Source of the DNA: Naumovozyma dairenensis CBS 421
Taxonomy: Eukaryota > Ascomycota > Saccharomycetes > Saccharomycetales > Saccharomycetaceae
Assembly: GCF_000227115.2 (NCBI RefSeq)
Contig: NC_016480.1
Span: 1,364,001 to 1,428,000 of the forward strand
Length of the DNA: 64,000 nucleotides
Direction: 5' to 3'
The notes under the pieces were generated by a model that did no database searches, was not told where the DNA came from, and saw nothing but the letters and a program-made list of their open reading frames with translations. Below, piece after piece: positions 41,042 through 51,308 of the stretch. Both the position numbers and the translations under genes were made by a program. Position 1 is the stretch's first letter. Every line of letters starts with the position of its first letter.

Positions 41042-41125
41042 CTTTACCATATTTGATAATCCTTTCGTGTCATATTAGAAGACATTATACCAAGCTTGGT
41101 ATCTGAACTTTCATCGTAGGATATT
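41042..41125 (+). repeat. Diverged direct repeat, copy A
   Basis: About 84 bp from TTTACCAT to GGATATT, aligning to copy B at 41473 with roughly three quarters identity; shared core TCATATTAGA(A/G)GACATT. It may be a relic of LTRs gathered upstream of the tRNA. Confidence 0.55.
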
Positions 41126-41472
41126 GTTGGAAATAAGACATAACTGTCCTTTGGATCAGTTAAATTGGGAGAAATATGTGTTGCAATGTTACTAACACTT
41201 TTTCAAGGTATAACCAGTCGTCCTCTTTTAGCATTTGCCAAAGAGTACTATACATAACGTATACATATATCTATATATCTCTTATATATTTTATTTTCTT
41301 GATGATATCTCATCGTGAAAATTTTCCTTTCTCTTGTCGCCTCGGCATATCTACCGTACATTACGACAATATTGTGTGTCTGTAAATCAATGTCCTTTTA
41401 GCAAATCGACATATATGTACCATATATTCCAATAGATATTAATAATACCATCTAGCAAGAATATCCTTCCAG

Positions 41473-41556
41473 CATTTACCAGGTTCGGTAATCATTTCGC
41501 GTCATATTAGAGGACATTGTACCAAACTTGATATCTAAACATTTACCATAGGATAT
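41473..41556 (+). repeat. Diverged direct repeat, copy B
   Basis: Partner of copy A, 431 bp downstream, ending about 145 bp before tRNA-Arg. It has the same order of short blocks: GTACCAA.CTTG.TATCT and then ATAGGATATT. Confidence 0.55.
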
Positions 41557-41701
41557 TAATAGTAAGACTTAGTACAAGTATAGTTCCAGGAAACTTGAAT
41601 AATTATTGTTGATTTCTCAAGTTCACATATAATATTTGTTGAATTCCCAGCTTTTTGTCTGACATAGTATTCTAAAAGCATTAAATAAATCAAGAAAAAC
41701 A

Positions 41702-41773
41702 GCTTGCGTGGCGTAATGGCAACGCGTCTGACTTCTAATCAGAAGATTCTGGGTTCGACCCCCAGCGTGAGTG
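41702..41773 (+). tRNA. tRNA-Arg(TCT)
   Basis: A 72-nt cloverleaf without intron. The acceptor is GCTTGCG/CGTGAGT with discriminator G, the D-arm TGGCGTAATGGCAACG, and the anticodon stem TCTGA/TCAGA holds loop CTTCTAA (anticodon TCT). The T-arm is CTGGGTTCGACCCCCAG. It is almost identical to the S. cerevisiae gene. Confidence 0.97.
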
Positions 41774-41778
41774 CTTTC

Positions 41779-41785
41779 TTTTTTT
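41779..41785 (+). terminator. Pol III T-run terminator of tRNA-Arg
   Basis: Seven consecutive T five bases past the mature 3' end. Confidence 0.85.
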
Positions 41786-42038
41786 AATAAACCCAGAAGT
41801 ACTTCTTTCCCTCCAAATCAGGATCAACTCTTCTGAATAGAACCCCCCAGGTATAGAAGATTGTCATTGGAGATTTTAAATCTTTTAAAAAAGGCTTTGT
41901 ATATCTTATTCGTTTTACCATATTTAATGTTACATAGACGTTTTTTTTATAACGCAATTGGTTTTATATTGTATAGACAGGTGGATGGCATAGAAAGCAT
42001 TTGATGCATAAGATTGTCGAAATCGAAATTTTTGTTAT

Positions 42039-43610
42039 CTAGAAACCTAATCCACCATTAGAATATGCCATAGGTTTAACTGCTGGATGTTCAACAGCTT
42101 TGAAAGTTTCAATCAATAAATCATCATCATCATTACCATTTTGGGCAATTATACCTTTACCTGGTACAACGTGGATGATACCACCCATATTACCTTGAGA
42201 ATCACAATAGTTGGGAGCACTGAATACTGTTACTAAGTTACCGTTTTGCTCGAATTCAATACCGTTCATCCTAACCTCATGGGATCTGAAGATTTTGCGT
42301 AGTTTATTTTTCTCTAAGAAATTCTTAGTAATATCCGAACCAAATGAGAAACCTAACCCACGTTGTGAAGGACCAAATCCATCCTTTTCTTGTGGATCAG
42401 ACCAAAGTAACTCCATAAATAAACCTTCCCTTGGAGGTTGAGTAAATCTATTAATTTTTCTAATATCATCAACAGTCAAAGATGTATCACTTGGTAAACC
42501 ACCGTGCATAACCAAATAGTTATCGTTAATTAAAGTAGCTAATGGTAAACTTTCAAAACTCCTAGAGAACATTTCGAAGATACGTGGGGAATATTTATAT
42601 TTACATTCGTCTTCAAATCCATACATTTTGTTCATATTATCTGTTTCATGATTACCTCTATTCAAGAAAATATTCTTTGGGAATAAAATCTTCAAAGAAT
42701 AAAACAACAATGCCACTTCACATGACCAAGAACCACGATCGACAAAATCACCATTGAACAAGTATGTATGTTTCTCGCCAACTTTACCGAATTTCTTGAA
42801 TATATTTAAAACATCATAAAATTGACCATGAGTATCACCACAAACAGAAATCTTCATAGCATCCTCATCATTGTCTTGTTGTTTGTTATTTGACAGTTCG
42901 ACAAGACTTGGTTCATCTCTGAATAATCTGTCAGCATGAGAAATAATAGCAGCAGCGTATTTCTTTGGAATGTTTTTCCCTTTCAAGAAGACATCATTAA
43001 CCATCTTGGAAATAAACTCTTGTGACATATTCTTAATAGCTACGCCACCTACACTTGTTGATTTGTCACCGTTTTCATCGACATACAGTTGTTCAAAATC
43101 CAATATTGGACCTTCATATTTAACCAAATCAGAATTAGCATCAAATGAGCTAAGATTAAGCACTTGACATGGGTTAACTCTATCAGTATCATCGCCGCCA
43201 ATGGCCTTCTTAAATCTTTCCTCTCTAATGACTTTTTCACACATATCCAAAGCTCTCTTGGCAGTGGCATCACTAGGCTTAGCCTTTAACACAATAGAAA
43301 GATCATTCTTTGCCTTCTTAAAATGCAATAAACCTAACTGTGATAACCCACGTCTATGATAAGCTTTAATATTCTTAGGATCCAATTCCAGGGCACTATT
43401 ACAATCATCTAGACAACTTTGGAAATTGTCTAGTTTCAATTGGGCTAATGCTCTATTAGAAAAGAAAATTGACTGTGTGGAGTCAAGTTCGATAGCCTTT
43501 GTGTAATATTCGACAGCTTTTGTGTATTTTTTCTCTTTAATGTATTTATTACCTTCATTTTTTAAATCGATGGCTTGTTGAGCAGCTTCTGTGGTTGGAG
43601 TAGTGGACAT
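42039..43610 (-). CDS. PPT1: Ser/Thr phosphatase Ppt1 (PP5 family, TPR)
   Basis: 523 residues (513 in S. cerevisiae). Three N-terminal TPRs cover about 8-115 (KNEGNKYIKEKKYTKAVEYY and so on), then a linker and the PPP phosphatase core. Metal and catalytic motifs are CGDTHGQF, NGDFVDRG, NRGNHET and MHGG, with the later SDPQ and SAPNYCD. Ppt1 is the Hsp90-bound PP5 phosphatase that dephosphorylates Hsp82. The C-terminal helix ending NGGLGF may be autoinhibitory. It corresponds to YGR123C and sits between YPR143W- and YPR144C-type genes, which shows the interleaving. Confidence 0.96.
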   Translation of the reverse strand: MSTTPTTEAAQQAIDLKNEGNKYIKEKKYTKAVEYYTKAIELDSTQSIFFSNRALAQLKLDNFQSCLDDCNSALELDPKNIKAYHRRGLSQLGLLHFKKAKNDLSIVLKAKPSDATAKRALDMCEKVIREERFKKAIGGDDTDRVNPCQVLNLSSFDANSDLVKYEGPILDFEQLYVDENGDKSTSVGGVAIKNMSQEFISKMVNDVFLKGKNIPKKYAAAIISHADRLFRDEPSLVELSNNKQQDNDEDAMKISVCGDTHGQFYDVLNIFKKFGKVGEKHTYLFNGDFVDRGSWSCEVALLFYSLKILFPKNIFLNRGNHETDNMNKMYGFEDECKYKYSPRIFEMFSRSFESLPLATLINDNYLVMHGGLPSDTSLTVDDIRKINRFTQPPREGLFMELLWSDPQEKDGFGPSQRGLGFSFGSDITKNFLEKNKLRKIFRSHEVRMNGIEFEQNGNLVTVFSAPNYCDSQGNMGGIIHVVPGKGIIAQNGNDDDDLLIETFKAVEHPAVKPMAYSNGGLGF

Positions 43611-43796
43611 GGTTAACGGTTCAACGGGCTGTGAATCTCCTCTATTAATGTCGATAAGTGATCAAGGAGACACCTTGGAAAGATATGGTAGTGCAACTTC
43701 CGGATTATTTCTGTGAGCTACAACGATCAACTTTTTTGTGCTCATCACTTTAGTAATATTTTTTTGTATAAATATTATATACTTTTGAAGAATTTT

Positions 43797-44075
43797 TCAA
43801 ATTTTTTGCTTTTTTCCTAATGAAGTAACCGCCCACGGAAACCGCAATGAGTATATTATATCAAATTCTATATGTTCTAGAAAAGATTTACGTACAGTAG
43901 TAGTAAGATGAAGAAGACGAGGTAGATAATGCATGATGGAAACATCAGTTAAAAGGTTTCCATCCTGAACTATGTACGTATTTGCTTGGCGTTGGATATG
44001 ATTATGCTTTTTGAATTTAGAAAATGTGAAACGATTGTTCGCGAGGGGAAGGTAGTGTGCCCCTGTCTTAGCCAT
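43797..44075 (-). CDS. Hypothetical small ORF
   Basis: 92 codons from an ATG at 44075, in the gap between PPT1 and NOC4. Moderately protein-like (MAKTGAHYLPLANNRFTFSK, ends SLGKKQKI) but I recognise no family. It may be chance. The product, if any, is basic, without a membrane segment. The rest of the gap 43611-44821 holds another open stretch of 68 codons at 44297-44503 that lacks an ATG. Confidence 0.2.
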   Translation of the reverse strand: MAKTGAHYLPLANNRFTFSKFKKHNHIQRQANTYIVQDGNLLTDVSIMHYLPRLLHLTTTVRKSFLEHIEFDIIYSLRFPWAVTSLGKKQKI

Positions 44076-44821
44076 TTCAGTAAAAAACGGATCTTTGTAT
44101 TAATAATTTGTAGAAATGAGCTACTTTACTTAAGTTAAAAGTCGGCCGCTCCCCGAGCTCCGTAGTTCTACTTGATGCCAATGTGCCTGTCAAGTGTTTC
44201 GAGATTCACTTCAAAATTTTCTAAACTTTTTAAGATCTGTGGAGTTTTGTAGAAGAGGGAACGGAGGTACACCTAGATCTGAGTACTCAGTATTTTTTGA
44301 AATGTGTCAGAAGAGCATGGTTTAAGAAGGAGGGGTCTGAGGAAAAGATTCACATTTTCACTCCCAATAAAGAACATGTATGGACGAATAATCATGAAAT
44401 GTCGAAACAGAAGGATGCTTCTTTTGGTTTCAAAATCTCATATAAGGAACGTGGTATTCCCATTCAAACTCGAGTTAGTATTTACTCTTCCTCCCTTAAG
44501 TAACATATCGTAACTTCACTAATCAACTTCTGAAGAAAGTATAAAAGAAGAGAATATCTTTTTTTGAATGAAACGGATTAGAATATGAACCTAAAGGCTC
44601 AAAAGCTGAAGAGCTCAAGACTACTTTAGATGCATCCCCTTATTGTTGCGATATACAATCAAAATACAATGAGCAAACAGTCCCGGTGACAAAACAAATT
44701 CCTAGTCAAGAATAAAAAATAAGTATATATCAATTTTATAAATTACAGTTTAAAATATGTAACAGAGTCGGCTTCCTATCTTGCTTCTATAAATACAATT
44801 TTTAAATGCGCCAAATTTCTC

Positions 44822-46474
44822 TTACCATTCAATACCTTCCAAATAGACATTCTTATCTTGATCAGAAGCATCTTTATTATCATTAAATAATGTATCGAAT
44901 TTTTCAAATTCCAAGACAGGTAAAACTTTCAATTTCCTTGAAGATTCAGCGTTTAATAATGAATCGTACCCCCAATCCAAAAAATCTTCCATATTATAGC
45001 TCATTTTCTTAAATGGTTGAGCGAAGATCTTAGCTAACGTGGCAACATTAGCATGATAATGGTTCATTAACGTTGCCAATTCCCAAAGAGATGAATCTAA
45101 TGCATGTGTTAATTCTGGGTTTATTTCTGTTATATCGAATGGATCTTTATAATTGGTCTTCAAGTTTTTCAAATTTAATATTTCTTCTTCAGTTTGAAAT
45201 GGATCCGATAAAAATTGTGGGTTATGTAACATTATCATACATGTTGGATGTTTCCTGATTAAATTATAAACGAATGGGATTACTGAGACGATAGCTGATG
45301 GTGATGCGTTTAATGTGAATCTTGATAATTTTTTAATGAATGATGCTATTAAATGTGCTGATAAATGTGATGATGATAGGAAAATATCCATTAATCTGAA
45401 GAATCTTGGTCTATATTTCACATGCATTAAATTTGGTGTAATTAATTGATATAGTTTTGTGTAAAAATTTGGATATTCTAAATTATAACGTTTCATTAAT
45501 TCGAATAACCCATTTAATGCCAGGATTGGTATGACACCGGCGTCTTCTAAATTATAGGAATCAGTCAAGAAATCCATTAGTTTTGTTGGTGAGTGAAAAT
45601 ATGGAATCAATCTTTTATGTAAAATTTGTAAGATTGTTTTATATTGTTGCAATGATAAATGTTGAGAATTTAAGATATGTAGCCAATTTTTCTCCATGAA
45701 AGATTTGAATTTGGATTCATTTTCAATGGTTTGTGGTGGATTTGATACATAAATTTCAAGATCAACATTTTCATTTGAACAATGATTATCATGGTTCATC
45801 AAAGTTAGCCATTTCCCACCGTTATGCAATAGTAAATTTTTCTCTTCTGAATTTGTTTCTTTTTCTTGTTGTTCAAGGATATTATTGAATTCAGATTGTA
45901 CATAATATTGTATATCAGCATTTGGTTTATAATATTTATCCAAAAATTCCAAAAGAATGAAGTTTCCAGATTGTCCAGTTGAATTATTTATTTCCAATTC
46001 TTGTTGAATATTTGATCTCCACATTGCTATCATTAAGTTTTTCAAAGTTTTATTAGGGAAGAATGGAGCACCTTTCTTGGAGGCGAAATGGATAGATTCT
46101 AATTCAATTAATTGCATGTATAAATCTAATGAATCTAATGCTAACGAGGTTTCAAAGGTCAAAGACGATATGATGAATAGTAATTTAATTTTAAATGAAT
46201 CATAAATTTTTCTACACCATTGAATGAATTGTTTTATCTCATTTGATTTGTTAGATAAAGTCAAATCTCCGCGACTAAATAGCTTTTTAAATATTTGGAA
46301 AAGCGATACTACGAGGAATCTGTATTTCTTTTCGACATTATCATCTTCTAATTGTAATTCATCTTCAATATCTAGTTCTTTGATTAATTTAATTATTGAG
46401 TTATAATTCGATTTATCTGTTGTAGCTGATATTGTTTTGGCAACAATTTTAATATCTTCCATAGATAAAGACAT
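44822..46474 (-). CDS. NOC4: Nucleolar complex protein Noc4
   Basis: 550 residues (552 in S. cerevisiae). It belongs to the CBF/Mak21 family: a helical repeat protein with the conserved C-terminal block from about 330 (LMHVKYRPRFFRLMDIFLSS, RFTLNASPSAIVSVIPFVYN) through SLWELATLMNHYH near 470. Noc4 pairs with Nop14 in the SSU processome and is needed for nuclear maturation and export of 40S particles. It corresponds to YPR144C, beside ASN1 (YPR145W) as in S. cerevisiae. PAC-like and RRPE sites lie about 135-170 bp upstream. Confidence 0.94.
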   Translation of the reverse strand: MSLSMEDIKIVAKTISATTDKSNYNSIIKLIKELDIEDELQLEDDNVEKKYRFLVVSLFQIFKKLFSRGDLTLSNKSNEIKQFIQWCRKIYDSFKIKLLFIISSLTFETSLALDSLDLYMQLIELESIHFASKKGAPFFPNKTLKNLMIAMWRSNIQQELEINNSTGQSGNFILLEFLDKYYKPNADIQYYVQSEFNNILEQQEKETNSEEKNLLLHNGGKWLTLMNHDNHCSNENVDLEIYVSNPPQTIENESKFKSFMEKNWLHILNSQHLSLQQYKTILQILHKRLIPYFHSPTKLMDFLTDSYNLEDAGVIPILALNGLFELMKRYNLEYPNFYTKLYQLITPNLMHVKYRPRFFRLMDIFLSSSHLSAHLIASFIKKLSRFTLNASPSAIVSVIPFVYNLIRKHPTCMIMLHNPQFLSDPFQTEEEILNLKNLKTNYKDPFDITEINPELTHALDSSLWELATLMNHYHANVATLAKIFAQPFKKMSYNMEDFLDWGYDSLLNAESSRKLKVLPVLEFEKFDTLFNDNKDASDQDKNVYLEGIEW

Positions 46475-46607
46475 AGTGGTCTGTACCTTTATGAGAACTT
46501 CTGGATAGCTTACGAGGTTTAGTAAAAAGCTTTGGTTGTCGTTTTAATCAATTATGTACTTTCCTTTCTTTGTATATATTTGTATATCCAAAGTTTCAAA
46601 TTATTCA

Positions 46608-46644
46608 AGCTCATCTCATCTCATCTCATTACAAAATTTTTTCA
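46608..46644. promoter_or_regulatory. PAC-like repeats and RRPE upstream of NOC4
   Basis: AGCTCATCTCATCTCATCTC (46608-46627) gives several overlapping PAC-like GATGAG copies on the minus strand. AAAATTTTTTCA (46633-46644) is an RRPE with one extra T. Confidence 0.65.
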
Positions 46645-46800
46645 AAAGAAGTGTTACCCGGATGAAGTCCAAAAATGTTTCGATTTTTTTTGATTTGTAC
46701 ATGTGAAAGGATTTATCCTGAGATGTGTCTACCTTTAACAGTTCATGTGATTGAAATTTTCAAAAGATAGTTTTCTATGTTCTGTGTAGCTCATTACGTG

Positions 46801-46830
46801 CTATACTATACTATACTATACTATACTATA
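46801..46830. repeat. (CTATA)6 microsatellite
   Basis: Six perfect CTATA units in the NOC4-ASN1 intergenic region. Confidence 0.95.
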
Positions 46831-48088
46831 CATGTTATACGATGATGTATGAAACTCTTATCTTTCTCGTTATCCCGAATGATATAACTAACTTTGACGT
46901 TCAGTATGAGGTCATGTTAACATCATATTCGTTTCATTCTTGGATTCAGGCAAGGTAAAATTCCTTAATATAAAGGTGGAACTACTTTAAAGAACCCGTA
47001 AATTAGTTCTGTATTATTTTAAGGATAAAACGATAATAATTTTTCAAATACGATGTTGAATCACACTGGGATGATTAGGATAGATTATACTTGAAGTATA
47101 GGAAAATTCATCAATAAAAATAGAGTTACAGAAGCTTTGTTTTTCTTTGTCGAACTGTCACCCTTATAATCATCGTTTTCCCCTAACCCAGACATTTTTT
47201 GTACATATTCATTTTCCTTATTATATTTACTTTATAATCTCTATATAATATAACAGTCGATATTCGGACTGTTTTTTCGATGCATATAACTGTACGTAGA
47301 CAGCAATCTTGAAACACACAACGCTAATTTGCTCATTAGGGATGACACCACAGCATTAGCAGCTGAGAACAGTGTGGTTCTCTCCTGAATGTCCTAGAAA
47401 GCTTCAATAAAGATGGGAATTTTCTGCTGTCATGACAGAATACACTATTGTTAACTATATATTTCTTAATGTAGTAGCATGCTGCAGAATATCAATACAT
47501 CGGTATTACTAACGTCTGGAGAGGCTTTTGTTAACGATCAATCTTAATAAGGTGTCAACGCATAGTGAGCGCTTATATTGTCAGAGAGTTAAGCGCGGGA
47601 TGAGAGGAACTGTGTTCCCGTTTGCCGCTCAACGAACGCCTTTGTTTCACCTGTTACCCTACCTGCCCTACCTGCCCTGCCCTGTTCTGTTCTCGATAGT
47701 TGACTCATTTTATTTTCCGCCCATCGCCAACTTTTCTTTTCGGTGCCTCGCCGATTTGATAAGAACAGTTGAAAGAACTTACCCGCGTTCCTTTCTGCGA
47801 GCCCTTCTCCGCGCGCTCGAGCCTGGTTTTTTTTCTTCTTTTGCTGTTTCTTGTTTTCTTGTTTCTTTTGCTAGCACAACAAACACATCGTGTGAAAACT
47901 TTTCATCGAAATCTGGTCTTCGCCCGTCAGACAATATATAAGTTTCTTTCAACACTCATCACCACCGTTTCACCACCTTTATAATGTCTTATCTTCGTCG
48001 TAAACAGTATTTGAATATACATTGGAACGTGATCAACAATCGATAAAATCAACCAAAGCAACCAACCATATATCGTATATACTGAAAT
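46831..48088. other. ASN1 upstream region
   Basis: About 1.26 kb. It holds a consensus Gcn4 site at 47701-47707 and a CCTGCCCTAC-type C-rich repeat near 47662-47685. No gene is supported. A 137-codon open frame at 47528-47941 starts with a non-ATG codon and has non-coding composition. Confidence 0.5.
47701..47707. promoter_or_regulatory. Gcn4 site TGACTCA upstream of ASN1
   Basis: TGACTCA is the Gcn4 consensus, 388 bp upstream of the ASN1 ATG. S. cerevisiae ASN1 is under general amino acid control, so use here is likely. Confidence 0.7.
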
Positions 48089-49822
48089 ATGTGTGGTATT
48101 TTCGCAGCATTCAAACATGAAGACGTTCATGCCTTCAAACCAAGAGCTCTACAACTTTCTAAAAGAATTAGACACCGTGGTCCAGATTGGTCAGGTAACG
48201 TCATCAAAAACACCACTATCTTAGCCCACGAAAGATTAGCCATTGTCGGTCTAGATTCCGGTGCTCAACCAATCACTTCCCCATGCGGTAACTACACATT
48301 ATGTGTCAACGGTGAAATTTATAATCATATTCAAATAAGAGAACAATTCCCAGATTATCCATTCAAAACCTTAAGTGATTGTGAACCTATCATCCCATTA
48401 TATTTAAAACATGACATTGACACTCCAAAACATTTAGACGGTATGTTCGCTTGGTGTTTATATGATTCTAAACAAGATCGTATCATCGCAGCAAGAGATC
48501 CAATCGGTATAACAACTTTATACATGGGTCGTAACTCCAAAACTCCACAAACTGTATTCTTCGCATCTGAATTGAAATGTTTAACTGATGATTGTGATAG
48601 TATCATCGCATTCCCACCAGGTCACGTGTACGATTCAAAGACTGACCAAATTACTCGTTATTTCACTCCTGATTGGTTAGATGAACAAAGAATCCCAGAA
48701 AATAAATTGGATTTGACCGCTATTAGAGAATCTTTAGAATCTGCAGTCAGAAAGAGATTAATGGCTGAAGTCCCATTTGGTGTCTTATTATCTGGTGGGT
48801 TAGATTCTTCTTTAATTGCATCTATTGCTGCTCGTGAAACTGAAAAGGCAAACGCTCAAGCCACATTGGACAATGAAAACGCTAATGATGAAACTTCTAA
48901 GGCTCATTTGACTGGTGTTGATGATGAAGGTCATTTACATAATGGTGGTTGGTCAAAATTACATTCTTTCGCTATTGGGTTACCAAACGCTCCAGATTTA
49001 CAAGCTGCTAGAAAAGTCGCTAAATTCATTGGATCTATTCATCATGAACATACTTTCACTTTACAAGAAGGTTTAGATGCATTGGATGATGTTATTTATC
49101 ATTTGGAAACTTATGATGTTACCACTATTAGAGCTTCCACTCCAATGTTCTTATTATCAAGAAAGATTAAAGCTCAAGGTGTTAAGATGGTTCTTTCTGG
49201 TGAAGGTTCTGATGAAATTTTTGGTGGTTATCTATATTTCGCTCAAGCTCCATCTGCTGCTGAATTCCATACTGAATCCGTTAAGAGAGTTAATAACTTA
49301 CATTTAGCTGATTGTTTAAGAGCTAACAAATCTACAATGGCTTGGGGTCTTGAAGCTCGTGTCCCATTCTTAGATAGAGATTTCTTACAATTATGTATGA
49401 ACATTGATCCAAAGGAAAAAATGATTAATCAAGCTGAAGGTCGTATTGAAAAATACATCTTAAGAAAGGCATTCGATACATCTGATGATCCAGAAGCTAA
49501 ACCTTACTTACCAGAAGAAATCTTATGGAGACAAAAGGAACAATTCTCTGATGGTGTAGGTTATTCATGGATTGATGGGTTGAAAGATACTGCTGAAAGA
49601 GTCATTAGTGATGCTATGTTTGAAAATCCAAAGGATCATTGGGGTACCGATATTCCAACTACAAAGGAAGCTTATTGGTATAGATTGAAATTCGACGCTT
49701 TATACCCACAAAAGACTGCCGCTGATACTGTCATGAGATGGATTCCAAAGGCTGATTGGGGTTGTGCTGAAGATCCTTCTGGTAGATATGCTAAGATTCA
49801 TGAAAAACATGTTAATGCTTAA
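48089..49822 (+). CDS. ASN1: Asparagine synthetase (glutamine-hydrolysing)
   Basis: 577 residues (572 in S. cerevisiae). It starts [10 protein letters not shown]: the initiator Met is removed to leave Cys2 as the glutaminase nucleophile of the class II amidotransferase domain (1 to about 190), with RHRGPDWSG following. The synthetase domain carries the ATP-binding loop [12 protein letters not shown] and the later [14 protein letters not shown]. It makes Asn from Asp, Gln and ATP in the cytosol. S. cerevisiae has the duplicates ASN1 (YPR145W) and ASN2 (YGR124W); neighbours NOC4 and YPR147C favour ASN1 while PPT1 favours ASN2, so it may be the single copy. Codon use is strongly biased, as in highly expressed genes. 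Confidence 0.96.
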   Translation: MCGIFAAFKHEDVHAFKPRALQLSKRIRHRGPDWSGNVIKNTTILAHERLAIVGLDSGAQPITSPCGNYTLCVNGEIYNHIQIREQFPDYPFKTLSDCEPIIPLYLKHDIDTPKHLDGMFAWCLYDSKQDRIIAARDPIGITTLYMGRNSKTPQTVFFASELKCLTDDCDSIIAFPPGHVYDSKTDQITRYFTPDWLDEQRIPENKLDLTAIRESLESAVRKRLMAEVPFGVLLSGGLDSSLIASIAARETEKANAQATLDNENANDETSKAHLTGVDDEGHLHNGGWSKLHSFAIGLPNAPDLQAARKVAKFIGSIHHEHTFTLQEGLDALDDVIYHLETYDVTTIRASTPMFLLSRKIKAQGVKMVLSGEGSDEIFGGYLYFAQAPSAAEFHTESVKRVNNLHLADCLRANKSTMAWGLEARVPFLDRDFLQLCMNIDPKEKMINQAEGRIEKYILRKAFDTSDDPEAKPYLPEEILWRQKEQFSDGVGYSWIDGLKDTAERVISDAMFENPKDHWGTDIPTTKEAYWYRLKFDALYPQKTAADTVMRWIPKADWGCAEDPSGRYAKIHEKHVNA

Positions 49823-50175
49823 ACATAAAATAGAAAAAGAAATATTTCGATATAAAAAATTTCAAAGAAAATGAAAAATGAAAATGAAAAAAAAAGAGGA
49901 ATATATAAAAAAATTTAATCTCTAATATAGACTATATATAATTCTTAAAAATTAACGCTTGTAAAATATACTTTTTTTACTTATCTCATTATTATACATA
50001 TTATTGTTATTATTATTACTTTTTATAATCTTAGACTGTTACCTATACTAATGAGAATGCGTGTTACTGTTACCTTTTCTCGAAAATACCAGTCCCGTAG
50101 ACGTTTTGATATGGTACATTACTGGACTATGGAATATCATCTAATGTTGTCAAAGAGAAACCCCGTTATTACTCC
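49823..50175. other. Intergenic, ASN1 3' flank
   Basis: 353 bp, very A-rich at the start (49860-49900) and with TTA repeats near 49990-50020. No gene seen. Confidence 0.5.
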
Positions 50176-50412
50176 TTAAGCAGTATGCCGACTACTTAGC
50201 ATTGTTTTTTCAGTGGATATAGTATCTCGCCTATGACGTTGATTCTTATGCCTTTCCATGGAAAAGGATCTTCTATTTTGTACATTTGAAGAATTAAGCA
50301 AATCATACCGTGTTATTACTGTTGGTTTAGAACCTTTCTTATCATCAGATGTGAATATATTTTTGACACTTTTTGATATATCCTTTAAAAAACTCATTTG
50401 GAAATAATTCAT
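50176..50412 (-). CDS. YPR145C-A: Small protein like YPR145C-A
   Basis: 78 residues from the ATG at 50412, the length I recall for S. cerevisiae YPR145C-A, which lies in the same place downstream of ASN1 on the opposite strand. The N-terminal part MSFLKDISKSVKNIFTSDDK (a second Met at residue 6 could be the start) is amphipathic. The rest is basic and Ser/Arg-rich (RRSFSMERHKNQRHRR), suggestive of phosphorylation sites. Function is unknown. Assignment rests on size, strand and synteny and not on sequence comparison. Confidence 0.6.
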   Translation of the reverse strand: MNYFQMSFLKDISKSVKNIFTSDDKKGSKPTVITRYDLLNSSNVQNRRSFSMERHKNQRHRRDTISTEKTMLSSRHTA

Positions 50413-51308
50413 CGGTATATTGTATTCCTTTCCAATTAGTTGATCCCTTCCTGTCCTTTTCTTTACTTCTTGATATTTACATAAATTCCTATAAAGAAGT
50501 AACCGTCAAGGTATCACTGTGAATGATTCAAGAGTGCTCATCATCATTTTATATATAAATGTATAAGTCATAATTGCACCGTTTACTTCAGTCAAGCATG
50601 ATGAAATATGCTTTCACTGCTATAACTTTAAAACTCACCAGTAACCACAACTAGGTGTTATTTCTACCCCCGGAGTTAAGGTACTTTCTCATCCCAATGG
50701 GCTGGCCCTGAGATTGCTCTACGCCTTATGTCAACAAAAACTTTAACAACTACTACATCAGAAATTAGCATCATGAGAGCCGCGGAAGCACATAAACTAT
50801 CATTTTCAGAAAGCTTCATCTAATTGAGGCCCCCTTTATGCATATGCACTAGATTCATTCTCTGCCTTTCTACTTACTTACTTACACTTTCAAAATATAG
50901 TATGTATGTGACATTGGAAGACACAGATAAAAAAAAGGAAAGGACCCTGTATTATTCAGGAGATATACCTTTTTCACAAATATTTTCCCTTAATTTCGAA
51001 TACCGTTCCGCGGATAAACCTATGAAAAGGTCCGTGCCGCGGATCCCATGGAAATTACCAAATTTCCTTTAATAAGACAAAAAAATGGGGATTCATTCTT
51101 CTAAAAGAACTGTTCAAGTAAGTAGGCTATATGTGGGCCAACAAACAAATCAACAAGTCACCATTCAGCTACATGTACGCTACTTCTGCCTCGAACAAGA
51201 ACTACGTACGTGCTTCATTGGATACTAGTGCCTTGCCTAGTGCCTTTATTAATCCATCTATCTATCTATCTATCTACCTACCCATCCATCTATCCATTCA
51301 GCAACTGT
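50413..51308. other. Intergenic with tetranucleotide repeats
   Basis: About 900 bp. It holds ATCT/ATCC tetranucleotide repeats at about 51252-51299, ending beside the YPR147C-type stop. No supported gene. Confidence 0.5.

Larger units (their letters stand above)
39788..41701. other. Long intergenic region upstream of tRNA-Arg
   Basis: About 1.9 kb without a supportable gene. The only structure seen is a pair of diverged direct repeats (41042-41125 and 41473-41556). A TGTTGGAAATAAGAC sequence right after the first repeat looks like a Ty LTR start. Confidence 0.45.

Noticed and set aside
41176..41385. 69-codon ORF upstream of tRNA-Arg
   Set aside because: Lies inside the diverged-repeat region, low-complexity Tyr/Ile run, no family.
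44297..44503. 68-codon open stretch between PPT1 and NOC4
   Set aside because: No ATG and no recognised family; probably chance.
47501..47530. TACTAAC near 47506 as an ASN1 leader-intron branch site
   Set aside because: No GTATGT donor at a plausible distance and poor acceptor spacing.
47528..47941. 137-codon ORF upstream of ASN1
   Set aside because: No ATG at its start, C-rich repeat-derived composition, overlaps the Gcn4 site and the promoter.
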